Assembly (NCBI GenBank): GCA_012274445.1
Contig: JAAROD010000080.1
Location: 2,542,001 to 2,606,000, forward strand
Length of the DNA stretch: 64,000 nt
Reading direction: 5' to 3'
Origin: Sclerotiophoma versabilis
Taxonomy: Eukaryota > Ascomycota > Dothideomycetes > Pleosporales > Didymellaceae
Shown: piece by piece, positions 10,901-24,012 of the stretch
How positions within the stretch are numbered: the first letter of the stretch is position 1
Layout of the letters: every line of letters begins with the position of its first letter
Program-made: the position numbers and the translations under genes
The notes under the pieces: model-generated
The model's input: the letters and a program-made list of their open reading frames with translations, nothing else
The model's database searches: none
What the model was told of the DNA's origin: nothing

Positions 10901-13130
10901 GTTCTTTATAAGCCTAGTAAGATAGTAGATATAAAAGAAGTAATTAAGCTCTCTATTACTAAGAGAGAAGATCTATTACTTAAATTACCTTCTATATAAT
11001 AGCTTAGGGGTAAGCCCTTAGAAGAAGCTTAATTAGTAGAAGGCTAGTTTAGTAATAAGTAAGCTTCTAAGGTAGAGACTATATAATTAGTTAGCTTAGC
11101 TAGTAAACTAATAGAGATCTGCGTAGGGCGCTAAGAACTAGGCCTTCTCTCCTCTAACCTAATACTAGAACCTAAGTAGCTAGTAGTAAGTAGGGAAGCT
11201 TCTATAGAAGAGCACCTATCTAGAAGCTTATAGAAAGTATACTTTATTATTAAAGAAGAAAGCTCTCTAGTAGGTAATAAGGATTATAATAATCTACTAA
11301 TAAGAAGACCTAACTCTTTAATTATTCTTATACCTTCTTAGAGATTAATAAGAGTAGGTAAACTAACTATAAGCTATACTAATTAGCATAGAACTATTAG
11401 CCTACTAATATAATTAAGCTGCAGGCTATATAACTAAGAGTATAATAAGCTTAGAGAAGATAATAGAATAGGTATATATACTATAATAAGCTTAATAGAG
11501 TAAGATAGTTACTTTTAGCTACTTAGAAGCTTATTTAATTATATAAATAAGTATAGAAACTAGAAAAGAGACTTTATTATAATCTATATAGTTATTATAG
11601 CCTTAGTAATAAGGTTAGAGAAACTATTAGCTAAAAATAAGTAGTAGGTATACTATAACTAGCTCTCTTTAGTTTCTAATATATAGAAAGAGCTTACTAA
11701 TTACTTTCTAGGTTCTGCTAGGCCTATATAAAAGAGATTATAATACTTACTAAGAAAAATAACTAGAAAGAAATAGATAAAATAAGCTCTTAGGCTAGAG
11801 CTCTACTACTTAAATAGGTATTTACTTATAAGCTTAATTAAGATAGCTACTTTATAAAATATAAAGCTAGAATATGCATATATAGAGACCTCTAGGTAAA
11901 GAATTTAATTAAGTTAACCTATACTATAATACTTACTATAAGGTCCTTCTATATAATAGTTACTATAGTAGCTTAGTTTAATTTAAAGCTACTATAGTAT
12001 AATATAAGCAGCGCGTTTCTTAATATAAGCTACTAAGACTAGCTACTAGTACTATATAAGCTACCTAATAAATTTAAGAAGCCTAAGTAGGTAGTACTAC
12101 TACTATAGGCTCTATATAGTTTCTAGGACTTTTCTATTCTATAGTATAAGAAGCTGTCTAGCACTTTCTAGAAGCTTAGTTTAACAGTATTAAAAGAAGA
12201 GCTATACTTATTCTTTAATAATAAGTAAAAAATTATCTTACTCTTCTATATTAATAATATTCTTCTTACCTATTATAAGAATAATTAAGTAGCTATAGAG
12301 TAGTTAATAAGCTTATTAATAGCTAAATATTAGATTATAGATTATAGAGCTACTAAATAGTTCTTAGAAGTTTATATTATATAAGATTAAGTAGCTTAAG
12401 TAATAATACTTGCTTATAACTTCTATATTAAGAAGCTTACTACTAAGTTTAAGGTTTTAGAGAAGAGGTTACTCTTAAGTATTCTCTTCTCTATAATTAA
12501 GCTTTAGAAGTATATAAAAGAAGCTTTAAAGTAAGAAATTAAGGCTTATTAAGAGTAGGTAGAGTTAATATTATATACTATAATTATAATACAGCTAAAC
12601 ATTACGTATATAGCTTCTTAGCTGTCTTACTATCTTATAAATTCTAGAGCTGCTTACTTTTAAGTAGCTACTTAAGTTATTAGCTACCTATATAGAACTA
12701 AGTACTTAGGTATATAGTATAGAGCTTATTTAAGTAGCTAGCTTCTTATATATAGAAACGCTTTATTTACTAATAATAGTAAATTATATTAATTATCTTA
12801 GAGGTATATTATATAGCTCTTTAGCAGCCTAATTATATAAAAAGTAGCTAGGTAGTTTATAGTAACTACCTTAATAACTAAAGCTAAACTACTAGCTCTT
12901 AAGTATATAGCTAAGAAGAGTACTACTCTAAAGTAATTTCTCTATAAGCTCTGCCTTAACCTAGAGGTTACTTAGAAGATATTCTATAATAATTAGTAAA
13001 CTATATAGTTAGTAGTAAAAAAGAGTAAGCAGCTTACTACTTAGCTATACTATATAGATATATAGAATATATAGCTTAAATAAGAGTATATAAAAGGTAC
13101 CTTTATAGTAATCTATATAAAAATAAGTAA
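7963..13130 (+). pseudogene. RIP-degraded Copia gag-pol (Copia A)
   Basis: Reading through TAA and TAG, the plus strand gives the aspartic protease region near 9430 (a DNRAAMHLVNS stretch where DSGAAMH would be expected), integrase near 10000-10400 (FNIPLGYKGKLQILLI, YYSRKLFIYLL), reverse transcriptase near 12240 (YINNILL where YVDDILL is usual) and RNase H near 12880-13130 (KAKLLALKYIAKKS). The RNase H frame breaks at 13130 and resumes at 18462 with the expected tail. It is inactivated by dozens of RIP stops. Confidence 0.8.
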
Positions 13131-13135
13131 GATAC

Positions 13136-13366
13136 TGTTAAATACTTATACTATAGGCAGAGTATAGAAAAGTTACAGTAGGGCAAGGTATACTGTGTGT
13201 AGAGTAGATTAATTGATTTTTTGTTTTGTTTGTTGTTCTAATCTGATGATTCTCTAGTCTTATTTTGAGGTGGTTGTGGCTCTGGATACGCGAGGTTGTA
13301 CAAACCCCTTAGCTTGATCTTTTTTACAATCCTTACCCTGGCTGAGCTAGGGCCTGATATCTAACA
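13136..13366 (-). repeat. 3' LTR of Copia B
   Basis: 231 bp, beginning tgttaaatac and ending ctaaca. It retains many TG dinucleotides that are TA in the other LTR. Confidence 0.9.
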
Positions 13367-13379
13367 CACCCCCTCAGCT

Positions 13380-16300
13380 TTAGGCTTATCTAGCCCTGAA
13401 GCTGGATTCTTCCGCTTTCAGTTTACTAATAATCCTTCCAGCTGATAGTTGATTGCCTCTACCTGAATCTTAGCTGGGATCTTCTGTTCAGTTAACTCTA
13501 CTAGTCTGAGCTGCTTTAGGAATGTTGACTACTTGTTGGACGGCAGTGCCTTAGTGAGCCTGTCTGCTAGTATCTTAGCTGATGGTATGTAGGTTACGGC
13601 AATTGTGCCTTTGGTGGCTTCTTGTCTAAGCTAGTAGTTGTGGATATCTACATGCTGCAGCTTAGTCTGCAGCTTTGATACCTCTTTGTTGATTAATTGG
13701 ATGGTCTGAGTATTGTTACATTGGATTATGATTGTTGATTCTGGAAGCTTGATCCCTAGCTCTTTGAGTAGCTGAGATATAAAGATAGCTTCCTTTGCTA
13801 CCTGGGATAGGGCTAGGAGTTCAGCTTTAGTGGTTAAGGTAGTAACAGTGTCTTACTTGTTTGCTCTCTATGTAATAAGCCTACTATACAGCTTAATTGT
13901 ATATCCCTATAAGCTCTTTTAGTCTAGGGTGTTGTCTGTAAATAAGGCGTTGCTAGTAACCTTAAGATAGTGTCTACCTCTAAGCCTAAGGGACTATTGC
14001 TGGGTGCTTTGGAGGTAGAGTAGGACCTAGTTAGTAGTGTTATAATGCTGCTGTCTAGAGTTAGTAAGGAACTGTGCTAGCTGTAACGTTGTAAAGGCAA
14101 CGTCTGGCCTAGTAGTTATAGCTGCAAAGAGCAGTAATCTAATCTTTTATTAATATTTATTAATTGTAGACGGGGTTGCAATGCCTTTGTACGGCATTAG
14201 CTTAATACTGCCTATTAGGGTATTATAGTATAGGTCTTTCCTGTCTGCTAGCTAACTAATCTTGTTAATGTATAATATCTAGGATAGGAAGATTCTTTTA
14301 TTATCTTAATCCCTAGTAACTTTAATACTAAGAAACTATTATAGATTATAGCTGCTAGTAATTATGTACTTGTCTTAAAGATACTTTACTACTTAGTTAG
14401 CTTCTAGCTTACTTACTTAGCTATAGGCAATAATAATATCGTCTACGTAGAAGAATATAATAATTTCTTTCTTAATTAGGTAGTATAGCTTATATAGGAC
14501 TACTCTAAAGCCTTGGTTAATAAGAGTTGAGGTAAATTCTTTCTGCTATAGTAGTAGTAAGATTTAAAGGCTATACAGGGCTTTATTAAGCTGTAGCATA
14601 GTTCTAGGCTTCTAATACCTGTTAGGCATTCTTATGTATACCTTCTAATCTATTACTATATAGATAAAGGCGTTAGTAACGTTATACTGCTTAAGCTCTA
14701 GATTGTAGGTAGCTGCAATTGCTATTAATATTTAGAGTAACCTGCTAGCTAGGGTTGCTGCGTAGGTGTCTTCTAAGGTAATATTCTACTACTAGTTACT
14801 TTAAACTATAAGGCGTGCCTTGTACTTAAGTAGGTAGTAATTCTTATCTAGCTTATAGGTGTATACCTATATGCAGTTTAGGATTTAATGTCTAGCTGCC
14901 TTAATTCTCTTAGCTGGTACCTCTAACTAGGATTTTATCTTGTAATAGCTTTTAAGATGCTGAAGTTTAGTGTTCTTAAACTATTAGTAGAGTGGGTAAC
15001 CCTCTAGTCTAGAGTGTGTCGCTAGTAGTGGTAGGAGCTAATCTAGGTGCGGCTTTAGTCTATGTGCTAGCATTTATTTTAGCTAGGCTTTATCTATTGT
15101 CTTACCTTAGTAGGTGCTAATAGTTCCTCTTTGCAGGCCTGCTATAAATGCAGCTTTCTATAGAATTAATTAAGATGTTCTTTAGCTTTGCTCTGATTAT
15201 AATGCTAGTTCTAGAGATAGTAGGTTTGTAAGCAGGGCTACTAGTAGTAGAGTTAATAGTAGAGTTAGGTATAGATATGCGTTGCTTCCTATCTTCCGGC
15301 CTTAGTAGTAGCTAGGCTGGTTAGATAGTTCTAATGTTGCCTCTAGTTCTATTACTGTGTTGTCTTTATAGAATAACTAGGTTTCTAGCTTAGCATAGGT
15401 TAGCTTAGGAAGCTTAATGCTTCTTATCTATGTTATAATCTTATTAAGGGTGCTGTGTATAAGGTTGTCTATAAGGTCTTTGGTTTTGCTGCTAAAGATT
15501 TTATCTTTATTGAATATTACGTCTCTAGTGCTGATTACCTTAGCTATAGATAGGACCTAGATTTAGTAGATGTTTAATAATTAGTATCTAACTAGATAGC
15601 CTATCTAGGCTCTAAGATCTAGCTGTTATAGTTATAACTTCTCTTATAGGGTATTGTTTATAAGTATAAAGGCTTTATAGCTATATGCTTTAAAGTAAAC
15701 CTAATTTAGCTTCTACCTTAATACTATAATACTAGCTTATTAGGCTGTAAAGGTAAAGAATATGTTGTATAGTAATCTCTAGCTATTTAATAATCTTAGC
15801 GTTTAATTATGTAGGTAGACTACTGCTTATACAATCTCTGGCTATATCTCCTATAGTAGGTTTATGTCTAATCTTATAGTACGTGCCTTGTCTTTAATTA
15901 TACCCTCTAAGCGTTTAGCGCTACTATTCTGTGCTTATATATCTAGTGCAGAAGGCTTTAAACAGATAGACTGCGTAGTGTACTATTAAGCTACCTCTAG
16001 CTTTGTTGCTGTAATCTTGCTGTTGCACTTAATTACCTTAACTTAAATCTAATATTGCTGGTAGAGGAAGCGAGTAAGGACATCTAGGAAATAGATAATA
16101 GATTTCCCTAGGTAATTGTCTTTAAAATAAAAGTCCTAGAGGAAGCCTAAGTATTAGTTAGTAATAAGGAGTTAGCTCTTTTTCTTAGTAAAGCTTCCCT
16201 CTTTATATAAATAGAAGTCTATAGCTATTCTTTTACTAGGCCCTTTATTATTTTGCTTAGGAGCTTAACTAATCTGCCTCTTAGTCTTTGCTTGTCTACA

Positions 16301-18220
16301 AGCATTGCATTAGACTGTAGTAATGCCCTTAATTCTTACCCCTTTAGATTGCTAGATAAGGTGTTTAATAATAGCTAGTCTTAGGTGTCTTAGGCGCTTA
16401 TGCTATTAAAGAGTGTTAGCTTTCTAGGCAGATTATTAAGTCCTTAAGTTGATTGTAAAGAATGCCTTAGTTAGTTCTTTAAGGATCTATTGGCTATGTT
16501 GTTCCTCTAAGAGGGTAATCGTTGTATCGTCTAATTGTCTAAGCTGAGTTGGATTGCTCTTGGTGTCCTACTAGATTTCTTGCTGCTTAAGCTATTGAAA
16601 TAACACTAGATTGCAGAGGATATCTGGACACTAAGCTACGTTCTGGAGTTTAAGCATAATTGTTCCTTTTAGACTAGCAAGACGAAGCTAGACAGTCCTA
16701 TATCCTTGGATCTATACCTAGGAGTTCCTAGCCTATAGGTAATTATTGTTTGTAGGCGGGCAGAGGTTGTATATCCTCTCCTTATTGTTGGTGATGTAGA
16801 TGGTTAACCTAGAGTCTAGGATAAAGCAATCCCTTAGGGGATAATCTAATGGTCCTGTCTTAAACGACGCTGTGATTATGTAAGCGTTGATAATTAATAT
16901 TCTCTAGCCTTGTAGTTACTCTAAGGAGGCCTCTAGGGTATAGGACGTCTTAATTGCTAGGGTTTAAGTGCGTGATCGCTTATAAGCTCTTACCTAGTTC
17001 TGAAGGTTAGGGTTATGTTCTATTAAGAGCCTTACTAACTTAATAATAGCTGGATTTAGGTTCTACTACTAAGGAGCGTTTTCTCTAAAGACATAGTAAT
17101 AGTCTTTTAGCTGGTAAAGTTGTTTATAAGCAGGATATCTTGCTTTATTAGTAGTTGCTGTGCCTTCCCTAAAGGGCTGCTTAGATAAAGCTCTTTAGCT
17201 TAGGGCTCTTTGGCTATAGGCTCTTTGGCTAGGAGTATGTTTCTGTTGAGTATGCTCTTAACTCCCCTCTCTAGAGGTGGATGGCGCGTGATTCTTAACA
17301 TGTAAGGCGTCTCTCTTATTGCCTGTTATGGGTTTACTACTTATAGTAAAAGCTAAGTCTTTGCTGCCTATAAAAGCACCTTTGTAAGGCTTACTCTTAG
17401 AGTGCTCTGTGCTTATATGCTCTTAGAAACGTTTTATTATCTCTTTTTAATTAATTGTTAGGTTATGCAGATAGGTATTCCTAAAGGTAATTACCTAATA
17501 GTTAGCTACCTTGTTTACTGCTTTAATAAACTTGCGCTTAATAGCTGTTAAGTCTGCTATTGCAGACACTTGCTTAGCTTCTGCATTTGTTGCAGCATAG
17601 TTATATTCTATAAGCTAGGTGTCCTAGCTCCCTAGGTGCCTTATTAGCTTAAGTGCATTCTTATAACAGGTCTGCGCCTGCTACCTTTCTTTCTTAGAAT
17701 TAATGCCTACTTACTTCTTAAGTTTAATAATCTAGTCTCTAATAGAGGTGTCTAGGTTATAGCAGTTCTTAATAAGGTAGAGAGACACTATAGTATATAT
17801 AAGGGAAGTTATCTTATTAAGCTTAGCTTGCTTAGTCTTATAGATCTTCTTATCTGTCTTGTAAATCTTATACTAGAACTTGTATACCTTTACGTTTTCT
17901 TTCTATGCCTTAAGGCTGTTTGTAGTAAGATCTAATGTCTTTAGTATTATTAATAGGCTGTCTAATAGGCTAGCCTTTAGTTTATAGTTAGATATAATAG
18001 AAGGATTTAGTAGCGTTAGCGTGTCTTATAGTATAGTTATGCTGTTTAGGTTAATAAGATTCTAGATCTTAAGTAATTATCTGCACGTTTTAATAAGTTA
18101 TATCTATAGAGTAAATATTAAGTTGTCTATAAGGATAATGCTTAGGATGTTATAATTAGCAGGGACAGCTATTATAATAGTTAGTTTTAGTAGTAGTAAT
18201 TAGTATTAGTAGTAAGACTC
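13380..18220 (-). pseudogene. RIP-degraded Copia gag-pol (Copia B)
   Basis: Read on the minus strand, the frame shows integrase, reverse transcriptase with an intact YVDD-type core and RNase H with a DRLTKALP-like end, in Copia order, interrupted by TAA and TAG. Because mutation is moderate the protein could be aligned well. The gag end (about 17-18.2 kb) is too decayed for me to place domains. Confidence 0.75.
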
Positions 18221-18225
18221 TTAAT

Positions 18226-18456
18226 TATTAAATACTTGCACTGTAGGCAGAGTATAGAAAAGTTATAGTAGGGCAAGGTATACTGTGTGTAGAGTAGATT
18301 AATTAATTTTTTATTTTGTTTATTATTCTAATCTAATAATTCTCTAGTCTTATTTTAAGGTGGTTGTAGCTCTAGATACGCAAGGTTGTACAAACCCCTT
18401 AGCTTAATCCTTTTTATAATCCTTACCCTAGCCGAGCTAGGGCCTAATATCTAACA
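18226..18456 (-). repeat. 5' LTR of Copia B
   Basis: 231 bp, more RIP-altered than its partner at 13136-13366 over most of its length, except for the first 25 bases where the partner is the more altered copy. The target duplication gatac follows. Confidence 0.9.
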
Positions 18457-18461
18457 GATAC

Positions 18462-20138
18462 CTACTAATAAGTTAATAAAAGCACTTTCTAGGTAGGCTT
18501 ATAAGCGCTTTTTAACCTACCTAAACCTTTATAATATAAATAGTAAGGTAAAATAGGTTATAGAGTTATAAAAAGAGTAGTTAAAAGAAAGAGTAAATAA
18601 TTAATTTAACTACTAGAGAGAATAACTCTTTTCTCTTAGGTGCCTACTACTAACTTCTAAATCTAGAGCTCTTCTCTTAGTTTCTATTAAAACTATAACC
18701 CTCTACTAGAAGCTCTTTTATTATATACTAAGTAATATATAGGTTTATAGACCTTTATAAGCTTATTAGTACTAAACTATATTATAAGAAAAGAATAGTA
18801 ACTTATAGAAGTAGTTATACTTCTAGACGCCTATAGCTTATTAGTAAGAGTAATACTAACTACTTTAAGAGGGCTAAGGCTATAAGAGCTATTAGTTTAT
18901 ATACTATAAGCTTAAGAAGCTCTAGAACCTATATAAGATAATAGGAGTACTCTAGAGAGTACTAGAAGTAGTAGTAGGTATAGGGGCTAGTATTAGCTAT
19001 ATTATAGTACTACGCAGCTAAGCTGTTAACTAGTAGAGTATACACACAGCCTAAGTAGAGTATAGTTCTATGCTTACTCTGTGCAGTGCCTATAATAGGT
19101 ATAATAGTAGTAGTAGTAGTAGCAGTAGGGGCAGAAGCTAGTAGAGGTAGAGGCAGAGGCAGTAGTAGTAGTAGAGGAGGTAGCTAAAGGGGGGGCAGTA
19201 GTAGTAGGTAAGAGAGAAGAGGGCTAGAGTCTCTAATAGAGCTTAGAGGCCTAGTAGAAGAAGCTTAATTAGCTAAAGCTAAACTACTAATATCTAAAGG
19301 TAAGACTAAGTAGTAGAGGTAGGTAGTAGGTGTATAAGGTGTAAGGAGTAGAGCGCAGGTAGTAGTAGTATAGTTAGTAGTAGTAGTAGTAGTAGCACAG
19401 CAGCGCTTAGTATTAGTAGTAGTAGTAGTAGTAGTAGTATACGTAAGGTGCTTAGACTTAGGTTCTTTCTATCTAAAGTTAGCTAAATAGTTAAAAAGAG
19501 CCTAGGAAAGATATATAAGAAGCTTAATTAGAAGCTATCTAAGCTAGTAGGAAAAGAGTAGCTACCTTTTAGCTATAACTTAAGCTTAAATAATAAGTTA
19601 TAAGTAACTTAAGAGGTATAAGAAGCTTAAGAAGCTTATAGTGAGCAGCTAAATAGGTAGAAGAAGCTTAAATTAAGAGTAAAATAAGAGAGTACTTATA
19701 GCTATAGTAATAGACTAAGAAATAGTTAAAATTAGTAAAGAAGGCTAATTATATAATAATTACCTCTAGTAAAGGTAAAGTAAGCTACTTACTCTATACC
19801 TATACTACTTATTACTATAAGATATTATATAAAAACTCTAACTTTAAATAAACTAGATAATAAAGAAGTTAAAATTAAGTAGATAGTATATAGTTAAGCT
19901 ATATATTTTTAGTTAAGTATCTAGTAATATATAGAGCTACTTAATATTATAAGGTTAAAGTAGAAGTATAAACTAATATAAAAAGTTTATACTAGTAAAA
20001 TAAGCTTCTCTAATAATAATTAGAAGCTTAAAATAGCACTTTATATAGAAAGTATAATAATTACTACTAAATAAAGTAATAAGCTATATAGTAGTTTATT
20101 AGATACTTCTTTATTTATAGAAAACTATCTAGAGAGTA
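18462..20138 (+). pseudogene. End of Copia A RNase H plus a 1.6-kb RIP-degraded tail with trinucleotide tracts
   Basis: The first 80 bases complete the Copia A RNase H (a DKLIKAL-like end where DGLTKAL is usual). The remaining 1.6 kb before the right LTR is not a standard Copia part. It holds GTA-rich tracts (about 19088-19150 and 19360-19440), where TAG probably represents mutated CAG, so Gln-rich stretches are likely, and a Gly/Arg/Ser-rich stretch near 19140. It could be an extra gene of Copia A, a captured host fragment or another decayed insertion. I do not recognise it. Confidence 0.45.
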
Positions 20139-20430
20139 TATTATATAAGTAAGCTACTAGCTTACTACTAGGCTAAGTAAGGTGTTAGTATATTAGAGCT
20201 AGGTATTACCTAAAGTATAAGCCTATATACCTAAGCTTATAGGTAACTCTTAAGAAGCTTAGTAGTTAAGCTAACTATAGTTAAGTAGACTTACTACTAC
20301 TTATAAGCTTAATTCTAGAGTTATATAACTAATAATATTTTCTTTATATATAAATAGTTATTATATTTAGATAAATAGGCACTAATTAATTATTTAATTA
20401 CCTAAGTATTATACTATAAGCTTATTAATA
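20139..20430 (+). repeat. Right LTR of Copia A
   Basis: 292 bp, the direct repeat of 7653-7944. The target duplication actaa follows at 20431-20435, after which the Gypsy pol sequence resumes. Confidence 0.9.
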
Positions 20431-23212
20431 ACTAATATATAGGCCTAAAGAGTAGTTTCTTCTCTTTCTTAAGTTTAATTTTATAATTCTAAAGTTAATA
20501 CTTAGGTAGCACTTTTATAAATAACTCTTCTTTAAATATTTAATTATATTATCTATATATATCTAGTATATTAGAAAGTATACTTTTATTCTTATTAACT
20601 ATTATAAAGAGGCTTTCTTTATCTATATAGTTAACTACTCTATCTTAGCACGTTTTATATATTAAAGAAATATTATTAATCTTCTTCTTATTTACTAGCT
20701 ATAGTATACACTATATAGGCTTTAATATATTAGTACTATATTTAAATTACTTTAATAATAGTCTTTTCTATATCTAGTTTATTTCTAGATTATACTTTTA
20801 TAACTAAAGAAGTTCTAGTATAATATTATATATAGCCTTTATAAAAATATTTAAAGTTAATTCTTTATAGTATCTTTATATTTCTAGAAAGGCTACTACT
20901 ACTTTATATATAATATATAGCTCTTCTAGTATTAGTTTTCTATTAGCTACTTAGAGTAAGTAGGTATATTTCTTTATATATAGTATAAAACCTACTTAGT
21001 ATATTACTATCTAGAATATATAGTCTATTTATACTCCTAAGTCTAAAAGTACTAATAATACTACTCTATTTAACTTAATAAGTAGTCTAATAAGTAAGCT
21101 ATCTCTAATAGTATTAAGAAATTACTTAGTAAAGTACTCTTTTAGTACTTACTTAAAAAAGTCTTCTTATTACTAAATATATAAATAATCTTACTACCTT
21201 TATATAGCTTATAGTTTAGGTTAAAGTAATACTACTAATATAGGTTATAGTAGAAGCTATTAATTACTAATTATATATATATATAATTTTCTAATAGTTA
21301 TCTATACCTAGAAAGTATAGCTTAGAATACTTATTCTAGAAGTATATTTTATATATATTATTCTTATAATTATACTATTATTTTCTATATATAGTACTAG
21401 AAGTTAGAAACTATTTCTTTTTAAGTTTCTCTAATTTATATATATAATAGGTGTTATATACGCATACTATCTATAATAGCTTTCTATAATTTAGATTTTA
21501 GTAGTCTAAAGTATACTCTAGTTATAGGTTTAGAAGTAATACTAGGTTTTTATTAAAGTTAGGCTTATTTCTACTTTAGTTATTTTTTACTTATTATTTA
21601 AGCTTCTATTATATAGCATAGTTACTAGCACTAAGTTTATTAAAATTATATTTCTACTAATTCTATTAGAATTTACTTAGGTTATTAACCTATTATTATT
21701 CTATATAAGTTTAAATTGCTATTTATTATAGCTTTTTATTAATACTCTTAGTAATCTAATTATAGTTCTCCTAAAAGGTAGTATTATTATCTTAGAATTC
21801 TTAATATACTAATTCTACTTCTATATACTTATTAAATTCGCGCATATCTATATTATACTAACTTTCTTTAGTATTAGAGGTATAGATAATACCTCTATTT
21901 ACTTCTTATCTAGTAGTATTATATAGTTACTAAGATATAGTAGGCTTTTATACCTATATACTTTTAGTTTTTATTTATATACTTATTCTATCTATATTAA
22001 TAGTTATCTTATTAGGTTCTATAGATACTTCTACTATTTATCTAACTTCTAGTATAGTATAGGTACTTAGCTTTAAATATTCTATATATTCTTATTAGAT
22101 AGTTTAATATAATTATTATTAGATTTAGTCTTAGAGTTTTCTATAAGACATTCTATATTATTAGTAAGAACTTTCTATTTATTACTAGTATTTATATTGT
22201 TATAGGTAAGTATATTAAGCTGTTAAAATACTTTATTCTTAGATTAATAATTCTTAGTATAGTAGCCTTACTTACTATAACTATAATAAGTTATAATAGA
22301 CTTATTCTTTCTATTACTACCTTTATTTTTCTAGTTCTATCTAGGTGCTAGTCCTTTATTAATATTAGGCAGGTCTATAGCCTCTAGTTTATAGTAGCTA
22401 CTACTAGTACTATTATACACCTAATGTTTAGTATTTAGCTAGTAGTAATTACCTCTATAGTTTTCTTAGTTAAGGTTATTATACTATAGGTTGTATAGGG
22501 GTAGGTAAGTAGTATAAGCTATTATTTATACTTATAGGTTCTTTTATAATTTCTATTATAGTTTATATAGCTTAATATTAATATTAATTACTATATTAAC
22601 TAGAGAGTTAAAGTTATTAGTAGACGTAGTAGTTTATATTAATTCTTCTTTAACTTATAGTTTTAATTCTTATTAAAACATTATTATTAATATAGTATTA
22701 TTCTAGCTAGTATATATAGCTAGCTACTAAAACTTAGTAATATAGTTAGTAGCTAATATAGTTTACTTAATGCGTTAGATATTATAATATATAATAGTTA
22801 GTTTATTATATACTTTAAATACTTAGCGTATCTATTTTTTAAATAGGTTAAAGTCTTTAATCTATATATTAATATTAGTAGATATTTCTTCTCTATAGTA
22901 ATATTAGATAAAGAGTTTAATCTATATAAATACGTAATTCTTTATAAATATAGAGATAAGTATTATATATTTCTTCTTAGAGATATATTCTTTCTAGAAT
23001 ATAAAGAAGAGGTTAAATTTAATAAGCTAGTTTTCTAGTCTTTTATAAGTACTATTAAAGGTCTTAGGCTTAGCTACTAGGTATATACTTATAGATATAG
23101 ATATTATTATACCTTTATTTAATTCTTTATCTATATTAAGGTTATTATTAATATAGTTATATAACGTATTAGAGTTACTAGAGGTAGCACAGAATTCTAA
23201 AGTAGTACTTAT
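20431..23212 (-). pseudogene. RIP-degraded gag and 5' pol of the reverse Gypsy
   Basis: The reverse complement aligns with the intact Gypsy from just upstream of the reverse transcriptase, through the protease, back to the gag start (ATA for ATG at about 23212). It holds the zinc-knuckle region near 22270 and the conserved gag N-terminal half. The 17 bases between gag start and LTR keep the putative self-primer site in RIP form (ctttaaacacc on the minus strand). Confidence 0.8.
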
Positions 23213-23230
23213 CTTTAGAGGTGTTTAAAG

Positions 23231-23737
23231 TATTAAAGTTATACTTTTTAAGCAAAGCTTATAAGTACTATTTATATTAGTTCTTAGAGATAAGCACTAG
23301 TATAGAAAGGTCTATAAGAGTTAAGGTTACTGCCTAGTAAAACACTATAATAATAGAAGATAATAATAAGTAGTATAGAGTAGACTATCTAGCTTAAGAG
23401 TTAAGGGTTAAGATTCTAAAGATAAACTTAATTAACTAAGTTAAATATAAACTATAAGGGTTATATTTCTACTAACTATATACTTATAAATATTCTATAT
23501 AGGTTTTAATATTCTAGAGTTATTCTAACCTAGTACACTATAGAATATTATAGAATTCTCTAGAATATATATAATATATTCTATTATAGCATTCTACTAA
23601 GAGATTAGAATAGGTAAGATTATATATTATTAGTTTCTATATTACTAACCTTCTTAAAGACTATTAGATTATCTATAAGTATTATTAATTCTTTCTTTTC
23701 TTATCTTCTACTATACTGCCTCTTAAGGTTTATAATA
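23231..23737 (-). repeat. 5' LTR of the reverse Gypsy copy
   Basis: 507 bp, a direct repeat of 3848-4353 with transition differences. The target duplication tatag follows at 23738-23742. Confidence 0.9.
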
Positions 23738-24012
23738 TATAGCTAGCTTAGTAGAACTTTATATTATATAATAATACTATAGCTAACTTATAGAACCTTA
23801 CTAATACTAAGAAGTAAGTAGTTATTAAGTATATACTTAAGCTAGTTGTATAAGAGTTCTCTCTATAGCTTATAGCTATAGCTAATATAGCTAATTCATT
23901 ATAATAAAAGTATAGTCTAGGCTATATTAGCCTAGACTAGCCTAGTACGTTTATTAAGCGCTAACTAGAGCTTATAGTAAAGTTTAATTAAAAGTATAAC
24001 TATAAGAGAGCC

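Larger units (their letters stand above)
13136..18456 (-). mobile_element. Copia retrotransposon B, reverse strand, partly RIP-mutated, nest level 3
   Basis: Two 231-bp LTRs (13136-13366 and 18226-18456), TGTTA...TAACA, flanked by the duplication gatac (13131-13135 and 18457-18461). On the minus strand the pyrimidine run after the left LTR (caccccctcag) becomes a polypurine tract next to the 3' LTR, which fixes the orientation. Coding traces on the minus strand include RNase H (HVDIHNY, ADRLTKALP near 13530-13650), reverse transcriptase (FFYVDDIIIA near 14420-14460) and integrase near 16100-16260. It keeps many TG and CA dinucleotides, so it is less mutated than its host Copia, as expected of the youngest member of the nest. 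Confidence 0.92.
7653..20430 (+). mobile_element. Copia retrotransposon A, RIP-inactivated, nest level 2
   Basis: Two direct 292-bp LTRs (7653-7944 and 20139-20430) flanked by the duplication actaa (7648-7652 and 20431-20435). A primer-binding site like the anticodon half of initiator Met tRNA follows the left LTR, so the element runs on the plus strand. The order protease, integrase, reverse transcriptase, RNase H is the Copia order. A second Copia splits it at 13136-18461. Its own length is about 7.45 kb, long for a Copia with such short LTRs; about 1.6 kb of the excess lies between RNase H and the right LTR. It sits in the pol gene of the reverse Gypsy. Confidence 0.92.
3848..23737 (-). 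mobile_element. Gypsy chromovirus copy, reverse strand, RIP-inactivated, nest level 1
   Basis: A full-length LTR retrotransposon on the minus strand. Its LTRs (3848-4353 and 23231-23737) begin and end with RIP-altered TG...CA and are flanked by the 5-bp duplication tatag (3843-3847 and 23738-23742). Without the nested Copia it is about 7.1 kb, the size of the intact relative at 56285-63312, and it aligns to the reverse complement of that element through gag, protease, reverse transcriptase, RNase H and integrase once C-to-T and G-to-A changes are allowed. The interruption at 7653 falls at the start of pol, between protease and reverse transcriptase. All reading frames are full of TAA and TAG. 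Confidence 0.93.
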
